Assembly: GCF_003434055.1 (NCBI RefSeq)
Contig: NZ_QVEX01000008.1
Location: 142,527 to 206,526 of the forward strand
Direction: 5' to 3'
Length of the DNA: 64,000 nt
Source: Enterocloster aldenensis
Lineage (GTDB): Bacteria; Bacillota; Clostridia; Lachnospirales; Lachnospiraceae
This document shows, piece after piece, positions 45,023-54,349 of the stretch (position 1 is its first letter; every line of letters begins with the position of its first letter). Under the pieces are notes generated by a model, which was not told where the DNA came from, did no database searches, and saw only the letters and a list, made by a program, of their open reading frames with translations. Made by a program: the position numbers and the translations under genes.

Positions 45023-45113
45023 TTAAACAATACTTACAATCTTATTAATATATTATCTGTCAAAAGGTAAGGCTGTTTATCTGCCTGGTCTTATTCACCG
45101 CCGGTACCATGGC

Positions 45114-45160
45114 ATAAAAATATCCGGAACCATTTTTACTCCTGGCTCCAGATATTTTAA
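45114..45160 (-). terminator. Terminator of the XRE/Spo0A-C operon
   Basis: AAATATC-GGA-CCA pairs with TGG-TCC-GATATTT through a 15-bp stem with two mismatches, followed on the minus strand by a T-run. It lies about 30 bases beyond the Spo0A-C-like gene. Confidence 0.75.
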
Positions 45161-45189
45161 CATAAGTCATAGATTCTTTATATAAAGGG

Positions 45190-45552
45190 TTAACCGCGGG
45201 AAGAAGGATCCATATTCGTAAGATATGAAAATAGGATTGCAAGAAACTGACTGGATGTTGGTCTTTTCTCAAGTGAATGACCCGCCATTTTTTGAAGGAG
45301 GCCGGGTTCGGATTTCCAGGCCACCTGGGACAGTGTCCTTATATTCCGTTCCACTGCATGACATGAGGTCTGATAGCGTCTGGCAATTTCAGGATACAGG
45401 CATTTTGTCACGGAATGGATGCACTGCTCATCTTCGCCCATTAGCAAAAGGGCGTATTCCGTGTAGCGGAAACCTATATAATGCAGGTCTGCCCCAAGCT
45501 GCGTCAACAGCTTATATATTTCTGTGGAATCAAATATGGCTTTCTGCAACAT
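45190..45552 (-). CDS. Stand-alone Spo0A C-terminal DNA-binding domain protein
   Basis: A 120-residue protein resembling only the Spo0A effector domain. LGADLHYIGFRYTEYALLLMGEDE and CLYPEIARRYQTSCHAVERNIRTL correspond to the sigA-interaction and recognition-helix segments of Spo0A_C. There is no receiver domain, so it cannot be phosphorylated like Spo0A. It may bind 0A-box-like DNA or compete with Spo0A. It overlaps the upstream HTH gene by 23 bases, a coupled pair. Assignment is by pattern; moderate certainty. Confidence 0.8.
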   Translation of the reverse strand: MLQKAIFDSTEIYKLLTQLGADLHYIGFRYTEYALLLMGEDEQCIHSVTKCLYPEIARRYQTSCHAVERNIRTLSQVAWKSEPGLLQKMAGHSLEKRPTSSQFLAILFSYLTNMDPSSRG

Positions 45553-45805
45553 CTTCTTTCCTCCTTCCCATCAGATATCTCAATTCCCCAATGAACGTAA
45601 GGATTTCTTCATCATTCAGCAGAAAAATATAGTATACCAATGTCATTGCTGAAAAACCATATTTCCCATGTTCCTGGTCAATATAGGACCTCGGTGAGAT
45701 ACGCAGGGCTTCTGCCATATGTTCTTGTGAAAAAGCATGAACGCTACGATACGAATGAATTCTGCTTCTAAGAAAATCTTGAAATACAAGCTTATTCTCA
45801 TTCAT
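45530..45805 (-). CDS. XRE-like helix-turn-helix protein
   Basis: A 91-residue protein with an HTH of Cro/CI type (RSVHAFSQEHMAEALRISPRSYIDQEHGKYGFSAMTLVYYIFLL). The C-terminal tail reads LTFIGELRYLMGRRKEDVAESH. AGGAGG precedes the ATG and a TTGCTA-16-TATAAT promoter lies at 45831-45858. It is transcribed with the Spo0A-C gene and may act with it in development or stress control, by inference only. Confidence 0.8.
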   Translation of the reverse strand: MNENKLVFQDFLRSRIHSYRSVHAFSQEHMAEALRISPRSYIDQEHGKYGFSAMTLVYYIFLLNDEEILTFIGELRYLMGRRKEDVAESHI

Positions 45806-45830
45806 AAAGATGTCCTCCTACATTTCGACA

Positions 45831-45858
45831 ATTATATGGGAATTTTACCCGTTAGCAA
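45831..45858 (-). promoter_or_regulatory. Promoter of the XRE/Spo0A-C operon
   Basis: TTGCTA (45853-45858) and TATAAT (45831-45836) on the minus strand, spacing 16, sit about 25 bases before the start codon. Confidence 0.55.
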
Positions 45859-46876
45859 GGCGAATTACCATGAGGTGTACCTCGGGGAGGGGAATATTTA
45901 TTTGATTACAGGTTACAATTTTTTACCAACTGACATGTATATCATGTAAATTTCTCACTTCCTTATTGATCTGATTTTAATTGGCCGGCTTTTCAGGTAA
46001 TTTACCCATATATGAACAGTTCCTGGTGATGATTATACAATGGACCTTTGGTCCATGCAGAGAAAAATAACCTTTGGTCATTCTACACCTACATGGCTAT
46101 GATGTCCATGCCAAACGCATCCTTCCCGCCATTAATTTTACCAACTCCTTATCCGGCCCAAACCGGAAAACACTTTAAAATGGCCCGCCCGTTCGGGCTC
46201 CGGCCTGTTTGATATGCACTATGCCCTTACTGGGGAGGATGACTCTTAAGACAATGAAAATGAAGAATGTTTTATTGACATGTAAAAAAATCCTGTATAA
46301 TACAGGTAAGGGCAGACTCCTAAAAACCGGCCCTGCCCTTAAATAATTATTTACATATCTTATATCTGCTTTTTGGGGTATACAGGTTGGAACAGCCTTG
46401 TTACCACCAAACCATCAGCCCTCCGGAGACATTCTTATCCACTCATCCTGATTGCAATTTGGGCAAAAACAAATCCTACTGTCATTTTATTTGATATCCC
46501 ATTTATTTTAATATACTGCGACACTACTTTTTTCTATCGTGTTTTCATCCCTTCTTGGTTTATATGCAATGTCATATAAATATGTTTCCTTATAATCCCT
46601 TACTATATATATGTAACGGTTTGTTTGCATAAAATCCCCACATTTTTACAGAATAAATGTCATTATTCATACTTTAATGACATTTTGAATGCCTTTCCAT
46701 GCCATACGATATTTTAATATGGTGTATATAGGGGTGTGGTGAGGTTGTTAAGATATCCATGACTCAATTCAAGAAATGATATACCCTCTGCGCCTTTTAG
46801 ATTAAGAAGCATTTGAATACTCTACTGCCCTATTTTTAGCATTTAATTGTATATTGCTACCATCCCTTTAGCATTT
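45859..46876. other. AT-rich non-coding region
   Basis: No credible gene was seen. A short hairpin with ATGGACC/GGTCCAT lies near 46038. One promoter-hairpin unit lies at 46275-46340 and is listed separately. Reading frames here lack ribosome sites and family features; the stretch looks like decayed sequence. Confidence 0.5.
46275..46340 (+). promoter_or_regulatory. Promoter-like pair followed at once by a hairpin
   Basis: TTGACA (46275-46280) and TATAAT (46296-46301) are both perfect boxes but only 15 bases apart. Seven bases after the -10 box a hairpin begins, AAGGGCAG (46308-46315) with CTGCCCTT (46333-46340). There is no downstream gene and no U-run. It might be a tiny RNA or a decayed promoter. 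Confidence 0.35.
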
Positions 46877-47138
46877 TCATCTATACATGCCTGGAACCCA
46901 ATTAAAAAATGCATGCCATTTAATATTATCAGTTTTAAGAAAATCCTGCATCCTTGCCAGGCAAGCAACACTAACTGTAGTTTTAATGCGGTTGTCCAAT
47001 GCAGCCAACCAGTTGGCACGGGTTCCTCCCATATTCATTCCAGTAGCCCCAATACGGTTACTGTCCACCTCTACCGCATGCTGTCATGCTCCCCATCCCC
47101 AATATAGCAATGGCAATACAAATCTTGTGAATTTCTAT
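46877..47138 (-). pseudogene. Remnant of a lipoprotein/alpha-beta-hydrolase gene
   Basis: Minus strand. AAAGGAGG (47144-47151) is followed 5 bases later by ATA where ATG is expected. Then comes a lipoprotein-like leader (HKICIAIAILGMGSMTACG) that stops soon after. In another frame a hydrolase segment follows: VDSNRIGATGMNMGGTRANW, with the GMNMGG nucleophile-elbow-like motif, running to a stop at 46877. The catalytic domain is mostly missing. The lost start, the frameshift and the deletion mark it as dead. Confidence 0.7.
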
Positions 47139-47151
47139 AAGTACCTCCTTT

Positions 47152-47629
47152 AAATTTTTATAATTATATATTATCAGCATAAATATTCAAAAATAAGGTG
47201 AAGTCGATTGTCTTTTGTGCACAATAGACATAATTTACATTTTTCCAATTATACGTTTTACATATGTAATCATTGTAACATACACAAAAGGAGACTTATC
47301 TAGCAGGACGGAGGCCAGTCAATCCATGTTACTTATACTTCTTGCCATTCCTTTACCTCCAATTTTTAGTGATTATATAACTTTATTATTTCAAATTATG
47401 TACCCTACAATGCCTTTGCAACGCACCAGGATTCACTAAAATGTCTTTTATGGGTGCGGTATTCCATTCTTTGTCTATAATATGAGTGCTGAACATGGGC
47501 ATCCGATTAATTATGGCGCACTGAAATAAGCCCGTGAATATGCAATATAGCTACATACTCATGGACTTATTGGGATGTCCGAATATTTGGTTTTCTATAG
47601 TAATACCCTTCTAGGTTTAACCTCTCCTC
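47152..47629. other. Decayed AT-rich stretch downstream of metA
   Basis: No family-like reading frame on either strand. Some stretches read like protein in one frame but break after 20-40 codons. No terminator with a clear stem and U-run was found for metA here. Confidence 0.45.
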
Positions 47630-48547
47630 TCACTCTTCCTCATCCAACACATAAGGCGTTGTCTGATACACATAATAATTCAGCCAATTCGTATACAGCG
47701 TATTGGACGTATTCCTCCAGGTCAGGGCAGGAACTGAGAACGGGTCATTATGCTCATAGTAATTGCAGGGCACTTCAGGATCCAGGCCCTTGTTCAGATC
47801 CCTGTGGTATTCGTTGTTCAGGGTCATCCTGTCATATTCCGGATGCCCCTGCACAAAGACCTGGCTGCCATCCCGGCTCATTACCAGGAAAACGCCTGCC
47901 TCTTCTGATTCTGCCAGTATCATCAGCTCCGGGTGCTTCAGGATATCGCTTTTGCGCACTTCCGTATACCTGGAATGGGGCGCCAGGAAATAATCGTTAA
48001 GGCTGCGCACCAGCGGCACCTTCCTGTCCAATACTTTGTGGTTATAGATGCCTGACAGCTTCTTCTGTATCGGATATTTCCGGATTCCATAGTGATAGTA
48101 CAGGCCGGCCTGGGCGCCCCAGCAGATATGTATGGTAGACGTCACATGGGTCTTGCTCCACTCCATGATTTTTGAAAGCTCAGGCCAGTAATTCACCTCT
48201 TCGAATTCCAGGTTTTCCACGGGAGCGCCTGTGATGATCATTCCATCAAATTTTTTCTTCCTGATATCGTCATAGGTTATATAAAACTTATTCAGATGAC
48301 TGGCCGAGGTATTCTTGGACACATGGGTGGACAGCATGAGGAAGGTGCAGTCCACCTGAAGAGGCGTATTGGACAGGGCGCGCAGAAGCTGCGTCTCTGT
48401 TTCCTCCTTAAGGGGCATCAGATTGAGGATCAATATCTCCAAAGGCCTGATATCCTGTCTCATGGCCCGGTCCTCGTCCATTATGAATATATTTTCTGAC
48501 TCCAGTACGGTCCTGGCCGGAAGTTCCTTTTGTACTTTAATCGGCAT
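47630..48547 (-). CDS. metA: Homoserine O-acyltransferase, MetA family (probably acetyl-CoA dependent)
   Basis: A 305-residue enzyme that activates homoserine for methionine synthesis. The nucleophile is C142 in HICWGAQAG, and the downstream H/E pair lies in FVQGHPEYDR. Residue 111 is glutamate (GAPVE). In characterised MetA homologues this position decides acyl choice, with Glu favouring acetyl-CoA and Gly succinyl-CoA, so acetyl is predicted. Start MPIKVQK has AGGAGA 7 bases upstream; a longer frame overlaps ligA. A branched hairpin (48598-48645) precedes it. Confidence 0.95.
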   Translation of the reverse strand: MPIKVQKELPARTVLESENIFIMDEDRAMRQDIRPLEILILNLMPLKEETETQLLRALSNTPLQVDCTFLMLSTHVSKNTSASHLNKFYITYDDIRKKKFDGMIITGAPVENLEFEEVNYWPELSKIMEWSKTHVTSTIHICWGAQAGLYYHYGIRKYPIQKKLSGIYNHKVLDRKVPLVRSLNDYFLAPHSRYTEVRKSDILKHPELMILAESEEAGVFLVMSRDGSQVFVQGHPEYDRMTLNNEYHRDLNKGLDPEVPCNYYEHNDPFSVPALTWRNTSNTLYTNWLNYYVYQTTPYVLDEEE

Positions 48548-48597
48548 ATCATTCTCTCCTTTCAAATGTCGTGTGTTGTGTGGTTTATGCACAATCA

Positions 48598-48645
48598 GCA
48601 CAGCTTCACCGGCAGCAGGCGTACTGCCGGCAGAAACTGTGCTAT
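48598..48645 (-). promoter_or_regulatory. Branched hairpin upstream of metA
   Basis: AGCACAG and CTGTGCT enclose a CGGCAG/CTGCCG stem. It overlaps the ligA stop region and lies about 50 bases before the metA start. It is not an S-box by eye. It may attenuate or end ligA messages. Confidence 0.4.
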
Positions 48646-50594
48646 AACATTCGCAGGAACTCCTCTTCTGATATGATTGGGACCCCAAGGTCCTTTGCTT
48701 TTTTATTTTTTGATGAATTGGAAGCCGTATCATTATTAATCAGATACGTTGTCTTGGCGGTGACCGAGCCAGTGACCCTGCCTCCCTTTCCCTCAATTAC
48801 CTCCTGCAGCTCCTTGCGGTTGGCAAAATGCTCCACGGAGCCGGTAATCACAAAAGTTATGCCCTCAAACCTGGCATCCGAGGCCTCCGCCTGCTCCTCT
48901 TCAATGGTAAGTTCCTGTAACAGATGATCCACTGCCAGGTTATTCTTCTCTGATGCAAAATAATCCATCCACGCCTGGGCCAGGACGCCGCCGATTCCAT
49001 CCACGGCAACCAGCTCATCTGCCTGGGCGTGGCGCATTTTCTCAAAATCAAACTTAAACTCCCTGCAGAGCATCTTGGCATTGGCAAGGCCGATTCCAGC
49101 AATCCCCAGACCATACACCATCCTTGGCAGGGTTGTATTGCCTGCAGTCTTAATGGAAGCAATCAGATTGTCATAGGATTTCTGCCCAAGGCCTTCCATC
49201 TCCACAATCGCATCCTTATGTTCCTCCAGATGGAAGATATCTGCATATTCATGGATGAAACCCGCGCCTATGAACTTCTCCAGGGTGGCTTCTGACAGCC
49301 CGTCAATATTAAGGGCGTCACGGCTCACGAATAAGGTAAAACTTTTTATCTTCTTGGCCTGACAGTCCGGGTTGGTACAGTACAGGCTTTTCACATCATT
49401 GATCTGCTTGATCTGGGTTGCGCCGCCGCATACAGGACATTCTTTCGGTATATCCCTGACCCCGCTGCGTGTCAGGTTATCCGCGATCTGCGGTATGATC
49501 ATGTTGGCCTTGTACACCGTAATGGTATCGCCCTGGCCCAAATCCAGGGCTTCCATGATGCTCAGGTTATGGACGCTGGCCCTGCTCACCGTGGTGCCTT
49601 CCAGTTCCACCGGGTCAAACACGGCAACCGGATTAATCAGGCCGGTCCTTGACGCACTCCACTCAATATAATCAAGCCTGGTCTCCCTGATTTCATCCTG
49701 CCACTTAAATGCAATGGAATTGCGGGGAAACTTGGCTGTCCTTCCCAGGGATTCCCCGTATTCAATATCGTCAAAGGTAAGCACCAGTCCGTCGGACGGC
49801 ACATCATTGCTTTCAACTGCCTCTGCAAATCCATTGACTGCCTCAGGCAGGTTTTCAGCCGTCACTTCTTTGAAGTCCACCACTTCAAAGCCCTGTTCCC
49901 TCAGCCATTCAAACTGACGTTTCCTGGAATTCCCAAAATCCACTCCGGCCGCCCTTACCAGGGCAAATGCCTCAAAATGTACGTTTCTCTCTGCCGTGAT
50001 CTGGCTGTTCAGCTGGCGCACCGAACCGCTGCAGAGATTGCGCGGATTCTTATACCTGGCATCCACGTCCTCAATCTCTTCATTAATCCTCTTAAAATCC
50101 GAGTAGGTAATGACTGCCTCTCCCCGGAGGATCAGCTGTCCCTGGTAGGAAATATTGAGAGGTATGTTGGAAAACACACGGGCATTTGGGGTGATGACCT
50201 CGCCGATTTCCCCATTGCCCCTTGTTACCGCCTTTGTAAGCCCGCCGCCTTCGTAGGTAAGCACAATGGTCAACCCATCCATTTTCCAGGACAGCAGTCC
50301 CTTCTGGTCCCCCAGCCACGACTGAAGGTCCTCCACGCTCTTTGTCTTGTCAAGGGAAAGCATGGGGGACTCATGGGTCTCCTTGGGCAGTTCGCTTAAC
50401 ACCTCATATCCCACTTTCTGGGTAGGGCTTCCTGATATGATGGTTCCTGTCTCTTTTTCCAGGGAACAAAGTTCATCATAAAGCCTGTCATATTCAAAAT
50501 TGCTCATGATTTCCCGGCTTTCCTGATAATAAGCCTTCCCCGCCTGTCTCAGGGTGGAAACCAACTCTTTCATTCTCTGAATCCTGTCTTCCAT
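48642..50594 (-). CDS. ligA: NAD-dependent DNA ligase
   Basis: About 650 residues. The adenylation lysine lies in SWKMDGLTIVL. The OB fold, the zinc-finger cysteines (CPVCGG...YCTNPDCQAKK), helix-hairpin-helix repeats and a C-terminal BRCT domain (FEGITFVITGSVEHFANRKELQEVI) follow in order. It seals nicks in replication and repair. The start is placed at MEDRIQRM because AGGAG lies 6 bases upstream; a start 18 bases earlier would overlap the rluF stop as ATGA. Confidence 0.96.
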   Translation of the reverse strand: MEDRIQRMKELVSTLRQAGKAYYQESREIMSNFEYDRLYDELCSLEKETGTIISGSPTQKVGYEVLSELPKETHESPMLSLDKTKSVEDLQSWLGDQKGLLSWKMDGLTIVLTYEGGGLTKAVTRGNGEIGEVITPNARVFSNIPLNISYQGQLILRGEAVITYSDFKRINEEIEDVDARYKNPRNLCSGSVRQLNSQITAERNVHFEAFALVRAAGVDFGNSRKRQFEWLREQGFEVVDFKEVTAENLPEAVNGFAEAVESNDVPSDGLVLTFDDIEYGESLGRTAKFPRNSIAFKWQDEIRETRLDYIEWSASRTGLINPVAVFDPVELEGTTVSRASVHNLSIMEALDLGQGDTITVYKANMIIPQIADNLTRSGVRDIPKECPVCGGATQIKQINDVKSLYCTNPDCQAKKIKSFTLFVSRDALNIDGLSEATLEKFIGAGFIHEYADIFHLEEHKDAIVEMEGLGQKSYDNLIASIKTAGNTTLPRMVYGLGIAGIGLANAKMLCREFKFDFEKMRHAQADELVAVDGIGGVLAQAWMDYFASEKNNLAVDHLLQELTIEEEQAEASDARFEGITFVITGSVEHFANRKELQEVIEGKGGRVTGSVTAKTTYLINNDTASNSSKNKKAKDLGVPIISEEEFLRML

Positions 50595-50608
50595 TCTGTT
50601 CTCCTGAT

Positions 50609-51556
50609 TCATCTTCTACTATCCGGGTCCTGCGGCAGGGCACGGCCGCGCCCGCCCGGCAGGCTGGTGGAATCCTTTAAAAGCCTGGTAAGCTCCCGGT
50701 ATTCCTCCTGTCCCACTTCCCTAAATGCCCCTGTTTTAAGGCCGTCCAGCCGTATATTCATGATGCGCACCCGTACAAGGCGCTTCACATGGCAGCCGCA
50801 TGCCTCACACATGCGGCGTATCTGCCGGTTCAGCCCCTGGGTCAGGATGATGGAACATGTTTTCCCATCCACCCGTTTCACCTTACATGGCCGCGTCACC
50901 GTATCCAGCTCCTTGAGATAAATCCCCTTTGCCATCCTGTCCATGGCATCATCGGTCAGAGGACAATCCACCGTGACAATATACTCCTTTTCATGAGCAT
51001 TGCCACTGCGCATGATTTTATTCACCAGGTCGCCCTGGTTTGTCATGAGCAGAAGGCCCTCTGAATCCTTATCCAGCCTTCCCACCGGATAAATACGCTC
51101 CGGATAATCCAGGTATTCAACGATATTCATTGCCCGGTCCTTATCCGAAGTGGTGCAGACAATCCCCCTTGGCTTATTTACAACAAGAAGCACCGGCCTT
51201 GGCTTCTGGCTGCCCGCCCCGCTGCCTGCATTCACCGGTACACCGCCGCATACCACCTTCTGGCCCGGTTTCAGCTTCTGGCCCATGGCTGCCGGACAGC
51301 CGTCCACCCACACCTTCCCGGCTTCAATCAGGCGGTCTGCCTCCCGTCTGGAACACACACCCATCTGGCTCAGCCATTTATTCAGACGTTCTTCTCTTTT
51401 TTCCTCTTTACTGTTTATTTCTGTTTTACTATTTATATCCGTTTTACTATTTATATCCGTTTTACTGTTTATATCTGCTTTACTGTTTATATCCATTTTA
51501 CCGTTTACATCCGTGCAGTCTTCCCTGCCGCCCTCCCCGCGCCCATCCATATCCAT
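50609..51556 (-). CDS. RluF-like rRNA pseudouridine synthase with N-terminal repeats
   Basis: About 315 residues. An S4 RNA-binding domain (LNKWLSQMGVCSRREADRLIEAGKVWVDG) precedes the RsuA/RluF-type catalytic domain with aspartate in GRLDKDSEG and the QGLNRQIRRMCE segment typical of RluF. The extra N-terminal 45 residues contain about five DINSK(T/A) hexapeptides. The start is uncertain; MDMDGRG has a weak GGTGA upstream, overlapping the queA stop. The substrate is probably 23S rRNA. Confidence 0.88.
   Translation of the reverse strand: MDMDGRGEGGREDCTDVNGKMDINSKADINSKTDINSKTDINSKTEINSKEEKREERLNKWLSQMGVCSRREADRLIEAGKVWVDGCPAAMGQKLKPGQKVVCGGVPVNAGSGAGSQKPRPVLLVVNKPRGIVCTTSDKDRAMNIVEYLDYPERIYPVGRLDKDSEGLLLMTNQGDLVNKIMRSGNAHEKEYIVTVDCPLTDDAMDRMAKGIYLKELDTVTRPCKVKRVDGKTCSIILTQGLNRQIRRMCEACGCHVKRLVRVRIMNIRLDGLKTGAFREVGQEEYRELTRLLKDSTSLPGGRGRALPQDPDSRR
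51407..51511 (-). repeat. 18-bp tandem repeat in the RluF-like N terminus
   Basis: Five to six 18-base units of the type TTTACTATTTATATCCG (plus-strand reading) encode the DINSKT hexapeptide. Units are near-identical, indicating recent expansion. Confidence 0.85.
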
Positions 51557-51563
51557 GGTCCAT

Positions 51564-52613
51564 TCACCGCTTTTGAGCCACTGGGCTGGATGCAATAAAC
51601 ATGGCGTCCCCAAATGAGAAGAAACGGTAGCGTTCCTTCACGGCTTCCTTATACGCGTCCAGGATATGTCCCCTTCCCGCAAGCGCGCTTACCAACATTA
51701 CCAGTGTGGACTCCGGCAGATGGAAATTGGTTATCAGGGCATCCAGTACTTTAAACCGGTATCCCGGATAGATGAATATCTCAGTCCATCCTGTTTTGGC
51801 CTGCAGGATGCCGTCGTCCGTGGAAGCGGACTCAACGGTACGGCAGCTGGTGGTCCCCACACAGATGACCCGGCCTCCGGCCGCCTTGGTGTCGTTTACC
51901 TTCCTGGCCTCGGATTCTTCCACCACGTAGAACTCCGAATGCATGTGGTGGTCCAGGACATTTTCCACCTTCACGGGGCGGAAGGTCCCAAGACCCACAT
52001 GGAGCGTCACATGTGCCACCTTGACCCCCATTTCCTCAATCTGTTTTAAAAGTTCATTGGTAAAATGCAGTCCGGCTGTGGGGGCTGCCGCCGACCCCTC
52101 ATGCTTTGCATACACGGTCTGGTACCGGTTCTTGTCCTTCAGCTCATGTGTGATATAGGGCGGAAGGGGCATCTGGCCCAGCTGGTCTAAAATCTCCTCA
52201 AATATGCCCTTGTAACTGAACCGGATCAGACGGTTGCCGTCGTCCACAGTCTCCACCACGGTACCGCTCAGCAGGCCTTCCCCAAACTCAATGACAGTCC
52301 CCGGCCTGCACTTCTTGCCCGGGCGGACCAGTGTTTCCCAGATATCGTTTTCCCTGCGCTTAAGAAGCAGGATTTCAATCTTTGCACCTGTATCCTTCTT
52401 GATGCCAAAGAGCCTGGCCGGTATTACCTTTGTATCATTAATCACCAGGCAGTCCCCCGGCCGTAAATACTCCACAATATCCCTGAATACCCTGTGCTGC
52501 ACTTCCCCTGTATCCCTGTCCAGTACCAAAAGCCGTGATGAGGAGCGGTCCTTAAGCGGGTCCTGGGCTATCAGTTCCTCCGGTAAATCAAAATAAAAAT
52601 CCTTTACATCCAT
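51564..52613 (-). CDS. queA: S-adenosylmethionine:tRNA ribosyltransferase-isomerase QueA
   Basis: A 349-residue queuosine-pathway enzyme that transfers and isomerises the ribosyl group of SAM onto preQ1-tRNA. The landmarks are [10 protein letters not shown] at the N terminus, [48 protein letters not shown] and [19 protein letters not shown]. The length is normal. Start MDVKDFYF follows GGAGG at 10 bases; the longer frame overlaps the upstream gene. Confidence 0.97.
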   Translation of the reverse strand: MDVKDFYFDLPEELIAQDPLKDRSSSRLLVLDRDTGEVQHRVFRDIVEYLRPGDCLVINDTKVIPARLFGIKKDTGAKIEILLLKRRENDIWETLVRPGKKCRPGTVIEFGEGLLSGTVVETVDDGNRLIRFSYKGIFEEILDQLGQMPLPPYITHELKDKNRYQTVYAKHEGSAAAPTAGLHFTNELLKQIEEMGVKVAHVTLHVGLGTFRPVKVENVLDHHMHSEFYVVEESEARKVNDTKAAGGRVICVGTTSCRTVESASTDDGILQAKTGWTEIFIYPGYRFKVLDALITNFHLPESTLVMLVSALAGRGHILDAYKEAVKERYRFFSFGDAMFIASSPVAQKR

Positions 52614-52632
52614 GTCCTGTCTTCCTCCAGTT

Positions 52633-53730
52633 TTATTCAATCTTTACCTCAGAACCGCCTGTTGTCTCCGGGGCCCCATCCTGTCCTTGTGATGCATCTG
52701 CCTGTCCGGCGCCCGGATTCCCGCTGCCCTGGCTGCCGGAGCCGGCTCCGTCCTGGCCGGATGCCTGGTCTGAGGAGGCGGCTCCCGCCGCATGTTCACC
52801 GGAAGCGTCACTGCCCTGGGCGCTGCCGCCCGCCGCACCCGCGCTGTTTTCAGGCGCTAAAGCCCCGCTTTCATCCGCACCCTGGGAACCGGCCCCATCA
52901 TCCTCAAGGGATACCATGCTGTCCTGTCCCTCTTCCTCTGAGCTGCTTACCACTGCCCCGTTCCGCAAATCCCCATAAATCCCGGCAAGAAGCGTATCGG
53001 ATTCAATGGCCTGGCGCAGGCGCTCATTGACCTGCTTGGATAAAAGGCGCACGTCCTCAGACTGATTCTGCTTTGCCACGTAATCAGCTTCGTCACCCAC
53101 AACGTTTTCACGTATGATATAATTGCCGCTGTCATCCTTCAGTACATAACACCACATAAGTCCCGGCGCCAGGGTATCCACCCTTCTGAACTTCACCTCA
53201 TAGGTCACATAGACCACATAGGAGTCTGCCGTCAGCCCCGGCTTGGTATAACATACAATGTCCTGATAGTCCTCAATGTAGACAGCCTCGCTTTTCAGTT
53301 CTTCCCTGCGCGCCTGAAGGCCCTCATCCGCAGACTTGCCAAAAAGTCCATATAACTTTTCCGCGTCCTGGTCAATCTTGGCCTGGAAATACTCACTGAT
53401 CAGCAGGTTGACCTGGGGAACCGCGTCCTTTGCAAGCTCATAATGGGAAAAATCCGTTGTATACTGGCTGTTGTCCGGTTCCACATCCGCATCCCGGGCT
53501 TCCGTCCCATCCCCGGAAATACTGATATCCGCACCGGATGCATTGGAATCAGTGGAAATCCCGGTTCCGGGCGTGGCAGCCGCCTCCTTGCCATCCGGCT
53601 TTTTGTCCATGACCATTATGATGATCACCAGCACAATCACCACCGCTAGGGGGATGGCCGCCATCCGGATGTATTTTATCTTGTCAGCGTCAGACCTTCT
53701 GCTGCGTGTCCGTCTTCTGTTCTGTCTCAT
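52633..53730 (-). CDS. Membrane-anchored extracytoplasmic protein of unknown function
   Basis: A 365-residue protein. A basic N terminus ([20 protein letters not shown]) and one membrane segment (about 24-42, [15 protein letters not shown]) are followed by an acidic linker. A folded region of about 150 residues ([20 protein letters not shown] to [12 protein letters not shown]) resembles NTF2-like extracytoplasmic domains by pattern. The last 120 residues are Gly/Ser/Ala/Gln-rich and probably disordered. GGAGG is 10 bases before the chosen start. Function not assignable. Confidence 0.75.
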   Translation of the reverse strand: MRQNRRRTRSRRSDADKIKYIRMAAIPLAVVIVLVIIIMVMDKKPDGKEAAATPGTGISTDSNASGADISISGDGTEARDADVEPDNSQYTTDFSHYELAKDAVPQVNLLISEYFQAKIDQDAEKLYGLFGKSADEGLQARREELKSEAVYIEDYQDIVCYTKPGLTADSYVVYVTYEVKFRRVDTLAPGLMWCYVLKDDSGNYIIRENVVGDEADYVAKQNQSEDVRLLSKQVNERLRQAIESDTLLAGIYGDLRNGAVVSSSEEEGQDSMVSLEDDGAGSQGADESGALAPENSAGAAGGSAQGSDASGEHAAGAASSDQASGQDGAGSGSQGSGNPGAGQADASQGQDGAPETTGGSEVKIE

Positions 53731-53907
53731 AAATATAAGTCCTCCAGTCCTCATGCTTGCATATGCGTCATTTGGGTATAATAACCACTTCGTCTTATTC
53801 TAACAAAAAGCGTGGGAAAATGCAATGGGATAAGAACATCGGCAACAAGGTCCCATGCATTGGCCCGTGAACCGCGGGCCGGGAAATCATGGACCTTACA
53901 GGAAAAT

Positions 53908-53954
53908 AAAAAGCTGTTATATGCGGATTTCCGGTTGCATACAGCAGCTTTTTA
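53908..53954 (-). terminator. Terminator of the amidohydrolase-cupin operon
   Basis: AAAAGCTG-ATGC and GCAT-CAGCTTTTT arms form a strong stem with a T-run on each strand. It sits 32 bases after the cupin stop. Confidence 0.85.
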
Positions 53955-53985
53955 GTAAAAGGGCTTTTTCAGTTCAGAGATGTTC

Positions 53986-54348
53986 TTATTGGGATGGTTC
54001 GTTTTCGTATAAGATAAGGGCAATCATCTCCACGGGTCCTTCCAGTGCTTCAATTCCATGGCCATCCCCGCTGCCGGTAAAAGCAACGTCCCCGGGGCAA
54101 AGGATGTGTTCCGTCCCGTTGTCGTTGAATCTGGCAGTGCCTTTCAGGATGTAGTAGGTCTCTGACTCGTTGGTGTGGACATGGTAACCGATGGCTGAAC
54201 CCGGATAGACCGTGGTGTGGGCGAAAACCCTTGCTTTGTTGTACATTTCACCCGGTCCGTTTAACAGGTCCCTGACACAGATTTCGCCTGTCCCGTTAAA
54301 TGGGGCGGGTTTGGTTGTCCGTGTTATGGATTCTTTTGCTCTGACCAT
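53986..54348 (-). CDS. Cupin domain-containing protein
   Basis: A 120-residue single-domain cupin. The first motif, GYHVHTNESETYYILKG, supplies H/H/E metal ligands and PGDVAFTGSGDGHGIEAL the last histidine. It may be an isomerase, a dioxygenase or a sugar-binding protein. Start MVRAKES has AGGAGG upstream and lies one base after the amidohydrolase stop. As last gene of the operon it likely acts on the same substrate. Confidence 0.85.
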   Translation of the reverse strand: MVRAKESITRTTKPAPFNGTGEICVRDLLNGPGEMYNKARVFAHTTVYPGSAIGYHVHTNESETYYILKGTARFNDNGTEHILCPGDVAFTGSGDGHGIEALEGPVEMIALILYENEPSQ

Positions 54349-54349
54349 T

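Noticed and set aside
46373..46579. Plus-strand 68-codon frame in the decayed region
   Set aside because: Hydrophobic by AT-rich chance, with no ribosome site and no known family.
48598..48645. SAM riboswitch before metA
   Set aside because: The hairpin lacks the S-box core helices and kink-turn motifs; it is too small.
52644..53030. Overlapping frames within the Gly/Ser-rich tail of the membrane-anchored protein
   Set aside because: High G+C repetitive coding produces open alternative frames. The anchored protein has the signal segment and ribosome site.
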